Source of the DNA: Primula veris
Taxonomy: Eukaryota > Streptophyta > Magnoliopsida > Ericales > Primulaceae
Reading direction: 5' to 3'
DNA: 64,000 bases
Assembly (NCBI GenBank): GCA_963682055.1
Contig: OY821750.1
Coordinates: 14,200,501 to 14,264,500, forward strand
Below the pieces are notes generated by a model. It was given only the letters and a program-made list of their open reading frames with translations. It was not told the DNA's origin and made no database searches. Shown here one piece after another: positions 44,822 to 56,525 of this stretch; the first letter of the stretch is position 1, and the number at the start of each line of letters is the position of its first letter. The position numbers and the translations under genes are program-made.

Positions 44822-45169
44822 ATCTTAAACAATATCTTTTTTGGTTTTACTATTTTCGAAAAGAAAAGGACTTTTCTTTTTTATTTTATTGTTGTTGACG
44901 TCTCGGTTTTTATTCTCGCAAAATCATTGCTAGTTTACTAGAAATTGAAATTTGCACATAGAATAAATCCGAATTGGTTTTAATCTTTTTATTCTAGAAT
45001 ACTATAAAGAATTCTTAGTGAAATCAAAAGTAATTTGATTTTCACGCTAGAATCTCTTTCATTGGTTTTTATTCTTTTGAAGCAATCTAATTAAGTTATA
45101 ATTAGTATTTGCGATAAAGAATTTAGTTTTCTTGCGAGAAACTAAACGGTTTTTATATTGTCATTTCAG
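44822..45169 (+). other. Copia-3 5' leader
   Basis: Starts ATCTTAAACAATATC with no tRNA-Met primer site. It is AT-rich and ends CATTTCAG before ATG at 45170, which also fits a splice acceptor. Confidence 0.6.
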
Positions 45170-46885
45170 ATGACTAATGAGGATCAAATACCCACCGTTT
45201 CTTCGGAAAACGTGCAGGGCGCACTTGTGATTGGCAGTAGCCATAACAATGCGAGCGCTGCGAGTGGGGGGGCTCAGGCTGAGGCCGAAGCTGCTGCAGC
45301 CGACGCTGCTGCGGCAGAGGCTGATGCTATGGCTGCGGCTGCGGCCGCAGCACAGGCTGCTGCTAAGGCTGCGGCCAAGGCAGCGCTTGTGGCTGCGGCC
45401 AGGGCAAAGGGCAAGGCTCCGGCAACACCGGCGATGCCAATGTTGCCAACCTCTCAACTGGAGAGACCGGAAAAGTTTAGGGGCAACAACTTCAAATGTT
45501 GGCAGCAAAAGATGCTGTTTTATTTAACTGTCCTTAATCTGACCCGGTTTCTTAAGGAGTCTGCACCCGTCCTAAGCGAGGACGATGAGGACGTGCAGAC
45601 GGTTTCGGCGGTGGAAGCGTGGAAACACGGCGACTACCTATGCCGGAACTACATCCTGTGTGCTCTGGATGACACTCTCTTTAGTGTATTCGAGCCCAAG
45701 GCTTCTGCAAAGGATCTTTGGGAGTCTCTCGAACGAAAGTACAAAGTGAATAACGTTGGCGCAAAGAAATTTGTCATCACGGACTTTCACGAGTACATGA
45801 TGACTGGTGGGAAGAGTGTTATCGAGCAGGTAGAGGAACTCCAACTCATATACCATAGGCTTGAGGTTGAAGGGTTAGTTATCAACGAACCTTTCCAAGT
45901 GGCATTAATGATTGAGAAACTGCCACCTTCTTGGAAAGAGTTTCAAAACTACCTGAAACACAAGCGAAAGGCTATGACCTTGGAGGGACTCATTGAGAGG
46001 CTCAATGTTGAGCAAAGCAACCGCCGATCCGGAAGGAAAGGCGGTGGCGGAGCAGGCAACGCGGTTTCCAAGGCCCATGTGGTTGAGGACGCTATGTCTA
46101 AGCGGAAATGCTTTGACAGCGGAGTCGGTGCCTCTCTCAAGAAGAAATTCATGGGAGACTGCTTTGTGTGCAACAAACTGGGCCATCGTGCCGCGGATTG
46201 TAAGATGCGCACCGACAAGCCCAAACCCCCCCCCCCCCCCCCCCCCCCAAAGAGGAAGTTCCAAGGGAAAGGGAGGAAGAGGGCACCTGCTCAGGATAAT
46301 GTGGCTGAGGGAGGAGATGATGCTGGACAGGACTATATGTACCTGAGTGCGGTGGTCTCGGAAGTGAACCTGGTGGGGAGCAACCCAAAGGAATGGTGGC
46401 TGGACACAGGCGCCACTAGTCACATCTGTGCCAGCAAATGGATGTTCAAGACCTATACGGCCGTGGACAATGAGAGCTGCTTCATGGGGAACTCGGCTAC
46501 TTCCAGGGTGGAAGGAAAAGGAACCGTGCTGCTGAAGATGACTTCGGGAAAGGAGCTCACACTGAATGGAGTGCTCCATGTGCCGGAAATTCGCAAGAAT
46601 CTGGTTTCCGGGTCTGTTATGGTGAACAAATGGTTTAAACTTGTATTTGAATCTGCTAAAATTGTAATCACCTTAAATGGAATGTATGTAGGCCGTGACT
46701 ATATGACCAACGGCATGTTTAAGTTAAATGTTGGTACTCCGGCTCCTAAAGCCGAGTCTGCTATTGTGGGTACTAAGGCTGAGGCCAGTACCAAGAATAA
46801 TGTAACCGTTAATGTTGCCCAAGTGGCTAATAAAACTTCGTTTGCTTATTCTTGCGATTCATTTAATTATGGCATGGTAGATTAG
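45170..46885 (+). CDS. Copia-3 gag and protease
   Basis: I chose ATG at 45170 because it is the first ATG after the leader and starts [12 protein letters not shown]. The frame gives about 571 residues. An Ala-rich segment at about 30-90 (runs of up to eight Ala, with periodic charged residues) is followed by a copia Gag domain (about 105-285; [29 protein letters not shown]). The zinc knuckle is [14 protein letters not shown] at about 331. A Pro run coded by C23 (46226-46248) leads to a Lys/Arg-rich stretch and the protease motif [14 protein letters not shown] at about 410. The frame ends at TAG 46883-46885, inside what should be the pre-integrase start, because of a frame change. Gag forms virus-like particles and protease cleaves the polyprotein. 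Confidence 0.93.
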   Translation: MTNEDQIPTVSSENVQGALVIGSSHNNASAASGGAQAEAEAAAADAAAAEADAMAAAAAAAQAAAKAAAKAALVAAARAKGKAPATPAMPMLPTSQLERPEKFRGNNFKCWQQKMLFYLTVLNLTRFLKESAPVLSEDDEDVQTVSAVEAWKHGDYLCRNYILCALDDTLFSVFEPKASAKDLWESLERKYKVNNVGAKKFVITDFHEYMMTGGKSVIEQVEELQLIYHRLEVEGLVINEPFQVALMIEKLPPSWKEFQNYLKHKRKAMTLEGLIERLNVEQSNRRSGRKGGGGAGNAVSKAHVVEDAMSKRKCFDSGVGASLKKKFMGDCFVCNKLGHRAADCKMRTDKPKPPPPPPPPKRKFQGKGRKRAPAQDNVAEGGDDAGQDYMYLSAVVSEVNLVGSNPKEWWLDTGATSHICASKWMFKTYTAVDNESCFMGNSATSRVEGKGTVLLKMTSGKELTLNGVLHVPEIRKNLVSGSVMVNKWFKLVFESAKIVITLNGMYVGRDYMTNGMFKLNVGTPAPKAESAIVGTKAEASTKNNVTVNVAQVANKTSFAYSCDSFNYGMVD

Positions 46886-49545
46886 GTCATGTGAATTCTA
46901 ATTCTATGAAGAAATTAATATCACTGAATCTACTGCCTAATTTTGCTTTTGATAAACAACATAAATGTGAAGTTTGTGTTGAGGCAAAATTAACCAAGTC
47001 TTCGTATCAACATATTGAACGAAGTACTGAACCTCTCGGTGTAATACACATGGATGTATGCGACTTAAAGTTTATACAAACGCGAGGAGGGAAAAAGTAT
47101 TTCATCACTTTTATAGATGACTGTACTAGATACTGCTATGTCTACTTAATGAGAAGTAAAGACGAAGCGGTAGAGAAATTCGCTCTTTATAAGACCGAAG
47201 TAGAAAATCAACTCAATAAAAAGATTAAAATGTTGAGGAGTGATAGAGACGGTGAATACGAGGCACCGTTTGCGCAGATATGCGCAGAAAGTGGCATTGT
47301 ACATCAAACCACAGCCCCATACTCTCCGGAGCAGAATGGGGTTGCCGAGCGTAAGAATAGGACGCTCAAGGAAATGATGAATGCCATGTTAATAAGTTCT
47401 GGGTTACCCCAGAACATGTGGGGGGAAGCGCTGCTTTCCGCCAACTATGTATTGAACAAGCTACCGCATAAGAAGCGTGATAAACCACCTTATGAACTAT
47501 GGAAAGGCCATAGGCCGAGCTATAAATTCTTAAGGGTTTGGGGTTGTCTCGCGAAGGTCCTTGTCTCGCTTCCAAAAAGAACGAGAATAGGGCCAAAGAC
47601 GGTAGACTGTGTGTTCATAGGATATGCACAAAACAGTAGTGCTTATCGTTTTCTCGTGCACAAGTCGGATAATCCCGATGTGCATGTAGATACTATCATC
47701 GAAGCTCGAGAAGCTTCTTTCTTCGAGGAGATCTTTCCCCGCAAGTCTTCCGTAACTGTAGAGACTGAGGAGTCAAACAGTGAGGAAAATGTGGGGGCAA
47801 GTGAACCGTTGGAGGAAGAAGAAGAAGATCCTCGACGTAGTAAAAGGGCTAGAAAGGAAACGTCTTTCGGTCCAGATTTTGTAACCTTCATGATAGAAGG
47901 CGAGCCGGCGACATTCAAACAAGCAATGTCATCCCCGGAAGCCCAATATTGGGAGGAGGCGATCAACAATGAGGTTGAATCAATATTACAAAATCACACT
48001 TGGGAACTAGTGGATTTACCACCCGGGTGTAAGCCACTAGGACACAAGTGGATCTTCAAGAGGAAGAGAAAGCTCGATGGAACGATCGAGAAATACAAGG
48101 CGAGACTTGTAGTAAAAGGTTTTAGACAAACCGAAGGTGTCGACTATTTCGACACCTATGCTCCTGTCTCCAGGAAGACGTCAATCCGGATAGTCATTGC
48201 TCTCGCAGCACTGTTCGATCTGGAAATACATCAAATGGATGTTAAAACGGCGTTCTTGAATGGTGAGTTGGAAGAGGAAATTTACATGGAACAACCGGAA
48301 GGGTTTGTGGTTCCAGGTAAAGCTCACAAGGTGTGTAAACTTGTGAAGTCCTTGTATGGACTTAAACAAGCACCTAAACAATGGCACGAAAAATTTGATA
48401 GAGTGATGCTATCAAACGGTTTTCGGATAAACGAATGTGACAAATGCGTCTACGTAAAAGGAAATGAAAAGGACTACGTGGTAGTCTGCCTCTACGTAGA
48501 TGACATGATTATAATAGGGAGTATTGATAACATCAACTCCACTAAGAGAATGCTGTCACAAAAGTTCGAGATGAAGGACTTGGGTGTCGCTGATGTAATA
48601 CTTGGTATGAAAATTACCAAGACATCAGACGGATATGGGCTATCTCAAACTCACTATGTCAAGCAGATGCTTGACAAATTTGATAAAGATAGTAGAGCTA
48701 CATCCAGAACTCCGATAGAGATCTCAACCACCCTGAAAAAGAATTTTGGGGAGAGTGTGAGACAATTGGAATATTCTCGAATAATAGGCAGTCTGATGTA
48801 CGTCATGAACTGTACTAGACCAGACATAGCCAACTCAGTGAGTAGACTGAGTAGGTACACCAGTAATCCCAATGAGGAACACTGGAAGGCCATCATGAGA
48901 CTTCTCAGATACATGAGATACATAGCAGACCGAGGGTTGCATTATACCAGATATCCAGCTGTACTGGAAGGGTATTCTGATGCAAACTGGATCTCGGATT
49001 CCAACAGTACACGATCCACTAGCGGATATGTGTTCGTGATGGGAGGAGCAGCTGTCTCATGGAGATCATCCAAGCAGACGTGCATAGCTAGATCAACTAT
49101 GGAATCCGAGTTCATAGCGTTGGATCTAGCAACAGAAGAGGCTGATTGGCTGAGAAGCTTTCTGGAAGGAATTCCAATGTGGCCAAAACCTGTCCCAGCA
49201 ATAAGCATGCACTGCGATAGTCAGTCGGCTATTGGACGGGCGCAGGATCATATGTATAATGGAAAGTCCCGACATATTCGTCGGAGGCATAAATCCGTAA
49301 GAGAATTGTTAGCTAACGGTGTGGTGTCATTAGATTTTGTGAGATCTAAAGACAATATAGCGGATCCATTTACAAAAGGCTTGACTCAGGTAGGAGTTGA
49401 AGTTTCATCGAGGGGAATGGGGTTGAAGCCCATCAAACTGGAAACCTCCTCAGAGGCAACCCAACCCGAACTGGATTCTCCAGCCTCGGGTTCAACGGGA
49501 AAACCGAACTGTGGGGGTGACCGAACAAAGCACTCGGGAACTTAA
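46867..49545 (+). CDS. Copia-3 pol: integrase, reverse transcriptase, RNase H
   Basis: The frame opens at 46867, right after a stop at 46864-46866, and begins inside the pre-integrase motif ([10 protein letters not shown], then CEVCVEAK). It therefore continues gag-protease out of frame rather than being a separate gene. Integrase has MDVCDL and [18 protein letters not shown] and [10 protein letters not shown] has [30 protein letters not shown] and the catalytic YVDD at 48493-48504. RNase H has [28 protein letters not shown] and ADPFTKGL. About 45 residues rich in Ser, Thr and Pro follow RNase H to the stop at 49543-49545. All key residues appear present. Confidence 0.95.
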   Translation, partial: LWHGRLGHVNSNSMKKLISLNLLPNFAFDKQHKCEVCVEAKLTKSSYQHIERSTEPLGVIHMDVCDLKFIQTRGGKKYFITFIDDCTRYCYVYLMRSKDEAVEKFALYKTEVENQLNKKIKMLRSDRDGEYEAPFAQICAESGIVHQTTAPYSPEQNGVAERKNRTLKEMMNAMLISSGLPQNMWGEALLSANYVLNKLPHKKRDKPPYELWKGHRPSYKFLRVWGCLAKVLVSLPKRTRIGPKTVDCVFIGYAQNSSAYRFLVHKSDNPDVHVDTIIEAREASFFEEIFPRKSSVTVETEESNSEENVGASEPLEEEEEDPRRSKRARKETSFGPDFVTFMIEGEPATFKQAMSSPEAQYWEEAINNEVESILQNHTWELVDLPPGCKPLGHKWIFKRKRKLDGTIEKYKARLVVKGFRQTEGVDYFDTYAPVSRKTSIRIVIALAALFDLEIHQMDVKTAFLNGELEEEIYMEQPEGFVVPGKAHKVCKLVKSLYGLKQAPKQWHEKFDRVMLSNGFRINECDKCVYVKGNEKDYVVVCLYVDDMIIIGSIDNINSTKRMLSQKFEMKDLGVADVILGMKITKTSDGYGLSQTHYVKQMLDKFDKDSRATSRTPIEISTTLKKNFGESVRQLEYSRIIGSLMYVMNCTRPDIANSVSRLSRYTSNPNEEHWKAIMRLLRYMRYIADRGLHYTRYPAVLEGYSDANWISDSNSTRSTSGYVFVMGGAAVSWRSSKQTCIARSTMESEFIALDLATEEADWLRSFLEGIPMWPKPVPAISMHCDSQSAIGRAQDHMYNGKSRHIRRRHKSVRELLANGVVSLDFVRSKDNIADPFTKGLTQVGVEVSSRGMGLKPIKLETSSEATQPELDSPASGSTGKPNCGGDRTKHSGT

Positions 49546-50022
49546 GTTCCCAGCCCATTTCTAGGATGAAAGAGTGATAGACCTAGACCATCTTAAGGGT
49601 GAGCATGAGGCTCTTAATGAAAACAAGTATCTCGAAGGTCGAGAGGGGTGAGTCAGGACACCCTTGACTTGAAATCACCTATGACGAGTGTGTATGGCCG
49701 ATACTATGTGATGAGCCATGGGCTAAATCACTAGAGCACTCGGTTGAATTTTGCCAAGGCAGTCCACGGCCAAATATGGACAACAACCAAAGGGCTTAGT
49801 AAGTGGTGTAGAGGGGACACTGTGTGCGCATTACCCTGGTATGCACAAACGCTAAAGGGTTCAAGGCTTAAAGGCTACCCAATAGTAGCATATCAGATTT
49901 TACGTCACTACGGCAGGTTCAAGGCGCGCGCTACCTGTCCTTATGCAGTGAACTCTTGCGGTTTTCTCTCGTATGCATTTAGGAGCATTTTATTTTCAGC
50001 CAATTGCATTCATGTGGGGGAT
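49546..50022 (+). other. Copia-3 3' internal region and polypurine tract
   Basis: About 480 bp of non-coding sequence between pol and the 3' LTR. It ends in GTGGGGGAT, the likely polypurine tract, at the LTR boundary. Confidence 0.7.
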
Positions 50023-51619
50023 TGTTGGAAAAACATGTGAAAACATGGGTGTTTCCGAATGGTCACTGGACCAACTTCGAGTCATTATTTCGTGTAACAG
50101 CGCTGAGTTGTTTATACCGTACTCAACGTGGTTGAGTAGCCCGTGTGACGAGCTTCGTAATGGTATATCACATGACCTATTCGGAGAATGGGTGTGAATA
50201 CAAAGTGGCTTCAAAGTTGGTACCTCGGAAGCTCAAATCTGGAAAATCTGGAAAACGAAATGGTTAATGAGAAAACCATTTAGAATAATCCCATATTGGA
50301 AGATTAAGTGTTAATCTTACAATATATATATCATACCAACCCATGTAGTTATTAAACTAACATGTCCACATACACCTAAGAGTATTAGTGTGTACCACAC
50401 ACGCGCGCTCGCTCGTGTCTCGTGTCTCGGGTCTTGCGTTTCGGGTCTCGGGCACGGGCGTGGGCGTGGGCTTGGGCTTGGGCTTGGGCTTGGGATTGGG
50501 ATTTGGGATTTGGGATTTGGGATTTGGGGAATGTCTTGGGTCTTGGGTCTTGGGTCTTGGGTCTTGGGTCTTGGGTCCAAACCCGAATAGGGAGTTTTGT
50601 ATAAATTACAAAAGCAGTCCCTAGAGTTTCCAGCAAGAGAAACGCCAGCAATAAATGGAATTGATTGCTGCGGTTTCAGAATTAAAGTGAGCGGATTCTG
50701 GGGGTGTAACTCCCAGAATTGATGACCTATATTTATGGCTGCGGTTTCAGTAGAGCCTATAAAAGGCAGCCCTCCCCCTCTCATTCAAACACATCAGAAC
50801 ACACAACACAGCATAAGCATCATATAGAGAGAGAGAACCGCACCACCAACAGCTCGACCTGTGGTTCGGTGCCGGTTTCCATACGAGCCACTCTGAGATA
50901 GAAGTTGTACCTTGGGAACAAAGTCCCGAAACCAGAAACCTTTGAAGGTGGTTCGGGAAATATTGTTTAAGGGAAACTGCTCAGCAGTTGCCTCTTCTTT
51001 TAATTTCTGTTATTTAATTTTCAGTCCTTTATTATTCTGTCCATTTAATTTCAGTACTGTTTCCTTTTTGTATTTACTTTCCAGTACCTTTAGTTTCTGT
51101 AATTTACATTTCAGTCTTTCCTATTCTGTAATTTACTTTCCTGTAATTTAATTTCCAGTATTTACATAACAGTCCGGGCAGTTTATTTAATAACAGTCCG
51201 GGCAGTTTTTTATTTGTCAAAAACAGTCCGGCAGTTTTTTATTGGTTAAAACCAGTCCGGCAGTTTGTTAAAACCAGTCCGGCAGTTTCTTTTATTACAA
51301 AACAGTCCGGCAGTTTCTTTTATTCAAAACCAGTCCGGCAGTTTGTTTAAAACCAGTCCGGCAGTTTGTTAAAACCAGTCCGGCAGTTTCTGTAAAACCA
51401 GTCCGGCAGTTTCTTTGTTAAACCAGTCCGGCAGTTTCTTTATAACAGTCCGGCAGTTTCTTTATTACAGTCCAGCAGTTTTATTTATTTGTTGAGTCAG
51501 GAATTGTAATTTATATTCCAATTGTGAGAAATAAAATTGTTTATTTCCATTGCGTTCCTGTCTTCTTTATTTTATTGTCCTTTTATTTATTGTATTCGAA
51601 ATAGTACCAAAACCCAACA
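50023..51619 (+). repeat. Copia-3 3' LTR
   Basis: 1,597 bp. It has the same order of elements as the 5' LTR: minisatellite 50415-50580, TATA 50759, array 51169-51482. Confidence 0.97.
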
Positions 51620-51644
51620 CTAATATGGGGAGTCCCCGACCTAT

Positions 51645-53283
51645 CTACCGTCAATATACCGCCAATTTCATTTGGTAAATACCGTCTTTGAGAGAAAGTT
51701 TGTGAAGCACGATGAGCGCACGCCCAATTGGCCTTAAATCAGATGCCTGATTCGCCTCTCTAAATATGTCCCGAACCAAGTTACCGTGTAATGAGCACAA
51801 CTGGCATATATGCGATATAGTGTAGCTATGCTCCCAAGGACCAACAGTCATCGAAGAAATCTAAGACGATACTGTCGTCGAATCCGTCTCCACCTCAATA
51901 TGCTACCAACCCAAAGAGATCGCTAGCTGAATGCCTAAGAGGATCGCATGGACCTCTGCCTATATGATCGGTCTCTGGCCTAAAAACTCGTCAAAGGACC
52001 CCAAAATAATTCCCTTTTTATCTCGTAGAATGCCTCCTACTGCTGAAAGACCTGAGTTTCCTTTTGAGAACCCATCAATGTTTAGCTTGAACCTTCCTGG
52101 CGTGGGTCGGATCCAAGAAACTAAACAAATGGGATGAGCTCTATGAGAAATAACCCGGAGGTTGGACAAAAAACTCATGTCCGTGTCTCCTCTCACCTGC
52201 CGGTGTGGACATAATATGACCGCGACACCTAGAAGCTGAAGGACAGATATGATTTTCAAATCTACTGACTCGTGTCCATACTCATCTCGAGCCTCATTGT
52301 CGAATCTATGGGCATTACGCACCTTCCAAACATGCACATGACCGATGGAGGAACCCTCACAATACCACTGACGAAATATCCAGATAATCGAATAGACCTG
52401 CTGGTGTCGAATACCAAATAAAGACCTAAAGTGCTGCCAAACTCATGCCTTCAAGGGACAATCGATGAAGAGATATCTAAGGGTCTCGCCCGATGAACGA
52501 CAAGTGCAGCGCAGGGCGAACTGGATGTGTACACGTCTCCTATGAAGCGCGTTGTCTGTAGCCAAGAAACCTCGAAACAAACATCAAAGAAAGTATAAAA
52601 CCTATTGTGGAATTGGCTGCTACCGTATATACGAATGAACCTGATCGGCCTCCCCTTGCAGATGAAATATATCCCACGCCTATCGCATCGAAAACTCCCC
52701 ATCAACTGACAAACTCCACATCATCCTATCTATACCAACCCCATTATGGGCACCTGAATGATCTGATCGACTATCAATATGGGCAACATGAGAGACTCGA
52801 GACGACCCCCATCCCACTGTCTCCCGATCTAAAAAAAAGCGACCGTCTCATTATCGGGCATACCGAAGTTGTGGACAGCAAGGGGAGTATCAATCAACCA
52901 ACTGTCATGCCAAAAACTCACCTCTCCTGATCTAATATGCCAACGAATAAAAGGGTGTACAGAATCACTAATCCGACCCATGCGAATCTAGAGAGGTGAA
53001 GCCAGATATCTAAAGAAAACACATGTCAGGTGAGTGGATTTGCAATACTTTGCGGTCATGTAATGAGACCAAAGCAAATGCTTCTCGCGAAATCTCCACC
53101 ATATCTTGGCTTCACAAGCTGAGACGAAATCTGATAACGAACAGATACCCAATCCGTCTTCCTTAACAAGAAAGCAAAGTGCAGCCCATTGACACCAATG
53201 AATCTTCTAGTGGGTGGCCGAATCACCCCACAAGAAACGGGTAAACATCCATTCACTGAAGTTGTTGTTAGTAAATGAAACAT
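51645..53283 (-). pseudogene. LINE reverse transcriptase end, zinc-binding region and RNase H
   Basis: On the minus strand, 53230-53050 gives an RT C-terminal block (IHWCQWAALCFL and GLGIRSLSDF-like words, in alternating frames). A zf-RVT-like region lies at about 52550-52400, with CRSSGETLRYLFIDCP and VWQHFRSLFGIR. An RNase H domain spans 52337-51850: WIRPTPGRFKLNIDGFSKGN, GGILRDKKGIILG, then EVHAILLGIQLAI and ETDST. Stops and frame changes occur near 53160, 52440 and 51900. The order RT, zf-RVT, RNase H is that of plant L1-type LINEs. The piece is non-functional. Confidence 0.82.
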
Positions 53284-53887
53284 ATTTTAAATTATCAATC
53301 TACAACGTTCACCACTCGTATTTTTTTCTAAATAATAATGTTAGATGACGTTTGACTGAGATGTTAAAAGTACTTTCGAGTTTTATTTTGTGTTTGATGA
53401 GGTTTTTTCTAATACAACTTTTTAAAAAATTGTTATATTCAAAAGTCCATTTTATAAATTCAACAACTTTTGACACTTTTCAATAGGTGCTTTCTAACAT
53501 TTTTATCTGTGATTATAAATAGCCTCATTTGCTACATTAGGTCATTAAATAAATTAATAATATGATTTAAGAAAAAAAATTATGAAGAAAATAACATAAT
53601 TTATAAAACAACGTCTCATTTTCATACAAAAAATTTTGATTTCTTATAAAGGACTTTATAAAAAAAATTGACTTGTTTTAAAATACTGACTTTTTTCAAC
53701 AAATAGACTTATTTCCAACAAATGATTTAGTGTAACGTCTTTTCCGGAAATTTTGACTATAACATGTTTGCGCGGTGAATAACATAAAAGAGATGATGGT
53801 CATCTAGTGACAATGAAGAAAAATGTTGCATAAAGTATAAGTATGGATTCCCGACAATATTTCTTGAAATAACTACTCTATGTACAC

Positions 53888-53926
<39 letters not shown>

Positions 53927-54079
53927 AATGGATCAACCCATACTTAAACAACACTGTGTGTGTGTGTGTGTGCGTGTGCGTGTGCGTGTGCGTGTGCGTG
54001 TGTATGTTTGTGCATGTATGTGTGTGAGAGAGTGTGTGTGTGTTTTATACACACATTTTTTTTTGATATTTTAATGATT
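53284..54079. other. AT-rich intergenic sequence with microsatellites
   Basis: No gene. A (TA)n tract at 53889-53921 and a (GT)n tract with GTGTGC variants at 53952-54045 are present. Confidence 0.7.
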
Positions 54080-54713
54080 TTTGCTATTTTTTTTTCCACT
54101 TTTGTTTAAAAGATTATTTTACACTTTATCAAAAAAAAAACCTTTATAAAGGGAGCCGAGTTTATGAATGTTCGCACTTAGTTTTGGCGGATGAACTATG
54201 GTCGTGAGTCGTTGCATTAGAGTCTAACTGTTGAGATCAAGCCGCACAATATTTTATCAATACTATTCTAATATGTGAACACAAAATGGCAGGGTTTTTT
54301 ATGAAGTCGTTTAATTTTGGAACTTCCAAAAATACTCTTGACAAGTTAAAGAACTATTAAAATACCAAATAATTAATTCAAACTCCAAAATAAATCCCAA
54401 ATTAACCGTTCCTCCCCATAAACGGTTCTTTTCTCCCAATTATCAACTTCTTCCCCACCCCACTTTCTCTCTCGTGTTCAAATTATTTACTGATCAGAGG
54501 TATGAGCTACTTCCTTTTTTGAAATAATATTATTAGTAATTTATGTGATTACTTTAAATGTCGATTTCAGTTTTACGGCTTTCAATTTTATTTTTATTAG
54601 ATTTATTTGATAAAGCCATTCAATAATTTATTGGGTATATAGGGTATCAACGTGTTACACCAACACATCGTTTGGGCACATCCGCTAGTGTATTATATAT
54701 ATATATATATATA
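54080..54713 (+). repeat. Duplicated Copia 5' flank, uninterrupted copy
   Basis: It aligns with 25-199 plus 8441-8816. It has no counterpart after the Copia-4 3' LTR, so it is not part of the LTR. It ends in a TA tract at the LTR start, as the other copy does. Confidence 0.8.
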
Positions 54714-54940
54714 TATAGAAATTCCGAGATTTAATTTTTATAATTTAAGGAATAAATGCTGTAATTAGGTTGATTTCTAGGATTAGTTTCCTTTCTATTT
54801 AACTAATCATAGCAAGTATATATACTAGCTCAATCACTACATTATAGGAGTGATTGTGTCTGTCTAGATTCCTTTATAAACTGATGTACTTTGTAATAAT
54901 ATGAGAAAAAGTTCTATTCTCTCTCTATATAAAATATTCT
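54714..54940 (+). repeat. Copia-4 5' LTR
   Basis: About 227 bp, beginning TATAGAAATT (TG mutated to TA). It is about 40 bp shorter than the 3' LTR through small deletions. Confidence 0.88.
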
Positions 54941-54952
54941 TGGTACCAGAGC
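54941..54952 (+). promoter_or_regulatory. Copia-4 primer binding site
   Basis: TGGTACCAGAGC, one mismatch from the initiator tRNA-Met site. Confidence 0.9.
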
Positions 54953-55001
54953 TCTTCTGATCCATCTCCTTTCATATAATATATATATATATATACACAC
55001 T

Positions 55002-55925
55002 ATGGCTCCAGAGAAACAAAGCTCTTCATCCTCCAATCTCGAAGCACTGATGGCAGGCTTCAATGGTGGAACTGAAAGTAGCACTCCGCCCATTACCAGT
55101 CATAAATTAAATGGTCAAAATTACCTTCAATGGTTTCAATCTGTCATGATGTTCATCTGTGGGAAGATGAAAGATGATTATCTCACTGGTGTACCAGCAG
55201 CCCCAGAGACAAATGGTCAGAAATATAAAAAATGGAAATCTGAGAATAGCATGGTGATGTCATGGCTAATAAATTCTATGACGAATGAAATCGGAGAGAA
55301 TTTTCTTCTCTACAAAACTGCTAAAGAAATATGGGATGCTGTTAAAGAAACTTATTCCAGTTCTGAGAGCACATCTGAGTTATTCGAGGCGGAAAGCATC
55401 ATTCATGATCTTCGCCAAGGTGACTCTTTGGTTACTCAATACTTTAACAATCTCACTCGGTATTGGCAAAAATTGGACCTATTTGAGGTTCATGAATGGA
55501 AATGTCCTGACGATGGAGCTTTGTACAAAAAGATCATCGAAAAGAAGCGGGTTTTCAAATTCTTTATGGAGCTTAATAAAGTACTTGATGAAGTACGGGG
55601 CAGAGTTCTAGGAGAAAAATCCTTACCAAGCCTGCATGAAGCCTTCTCTGAAGTTTGCCAAGAAGAGAGTAGGAGACGGGTGATGATGGGTCGTCAATCT
55701 GCCATTCCAGCAATTGGAGAAGGGTCTGATATTTTTACTAGTGTCCACAATTGCAAAGCAATGATAGCCGACCTCGAGAATGAAGACCATTGTGCGACCA
55801 TTGTCATAAACCCGGTCATACCAAGGAAACCTGTTGGAAAATTCATGGGAGACCGATTGGAAGCCTTCCGCTGCACGATAAATCAACAAAAAAAGTCGTG
55901 GAAATTCTGCCTCCATAACAGGTGA
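55002..55925 (+). pseudogene. Copia-4 gag
   Basis: ATG at 55002 (MAPEKQSSSSSNLEAL) opens 307 residues with a copia Gag domain: HKLNGQNYLQWFQSVMMF, KWKSENSMVMSWLINSM, AKEIWDAVKETYSSS and YFNNLTRYWQKLD. The frame leaves the gene at about 55790: the zinc knuckle CDHCHKPGHTKETCW is readable only in another frame (55795-55840). The open frame then ends at an irrelevant stop. It is otherwise the best-preserved part of this element and the parent type of the relic at 9145-9716. Confidence 0.88.
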
Positions 55926-55944
55926 CATTGCAAAGGAACCACCC

Positions 55945-56298
55945 GTGTTAAGAAAAGAGAATATTGAGTTTCTCCCAAAAATGTTTGGAAATTCCACGCC
56001 ACCTCCAACATTATCTGCATCTTTAGCTCATTCAGGTAAATCATTTACTGTAGAGCAGGTTAAGACACCATGGATTGTCGATTCGGCTGCATCAGATCAC
56101 ATGACGGGTGATGCCTCGCTTCTCATGAATCTCAAAACTTGTCCGGGAGGACACAATGTCAGAATTTCTGATGGATCCGTATCTGAAGTGATTGAGATTG
56201 GTTCAGCCAAAATTTCGAATTCCCTTATTCTTGATTCGGTCTTTCTTGTTCCAGCCCTCCGTTGTAATCTTGTATCAATTACTAAACTCGCTCGTTGA
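55945..56298 (+). pseudogene. Copia-4 protease region
   Basis: The frame contains PWIVDSAASDHMTGD, the copia protease active site with the usual Gly of DSG replaced by Ala, followed by VRISDGS and SVFLVPALRCNLVSITKL. It stops where unrelated sequence begins at about 56297. Confidence 0.85.
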
Positions 56299-56343
56299 TA
56301 GGAGATCGACCGCAGTAGATCTATCTAATCAGTTTTATAACGA

Positions 56344-56525
56344 TCAAACTAAAGATCACGACCCATCACATATAAAAAGGTGAGAATCTTGGTATAATTA
56401 GCTGATATTCCAATACTAAAAACCGCGACCGTCACCTATAAAGAGGTGGGATCCTTGGTATGATTAGTTTGGTATGAAACCGTGACCCATTACCTATAAA
56501 GAGGTGGGAACCTTATTATGTGAAT
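56344..56525 (+). repeat. Three-copy tandem repeat inside Copia-4
   Basis: Units near CGACCCATCACCTATAAAGAGGTGGGA..CTTGGTATGATTAG recur at about 56357, 56428 and 56485, with substitutions. The surrounding 56297-57090 has no retroelement motif except a few words near its right end, so it is probably an insertion or replacement. A frame at 56504-56689 has no recognised motif. Confidence 0.75.

Larger units (their letters stand above)
43279..51619 (+). mobile_element. Copia-3: full-length Ty1/copia retrotransposon
   Basis: An 8.34-kb element with 5' LTR 43279-44821, 3' LTR 50023-51619 and a perfect target duplication CTAAT (43274-43278 and 51620-51624). The LTRs start TGTTGGAAAAACATG and end AAAACCCAACA. 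Outside one minisatellite they are nearly identical by eye, so insertion is recent. Gag-protease and pol frames are each long and open, separated by one frame change at 46867-46885. The expected initiator-Met primer site is not found after the 5' LTR. Confidence 0.97.
43069..53283 (-). mobile_element. L1-like LINE, 5'-truncated and split by Copia-3
   Basis: The minus strand carries the RT C-terminus, a reverse-transcriptase zinc-binding region and a type I RNase H (51645-53283). The 3' UTR lies beyond Copia-3 at 43069-43278, ending in a short A-tract (T-run at 43069-43077 on the plus strand). The CTAAT target duplication of Copia-3 marks the split point. The 5' end is missing; sequence left of 53283 on the minus strand has no LINE homology I can see. 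Confidence 0.82.

Noticed and set aside
45161..45508. Minus-strand frame opposite Copia-3 gag
   Set aside because: It is the antisense shadow of the Ala-rich gag start, as is the plus-strand frame at 45231-45527.
45905..46579. 224-residue minus-strand frame
   Set aside because: It lies wholly opposite the Copia-3 gag/protease frame and has no motif of its own.
50495..50540. Telomere-like (GGGATTT)n
   Set aside because: The plant telomere unit is TTTAGGG; GGGATTT is not a permutation of it on either strand. It is part of the LTR minisatellite.
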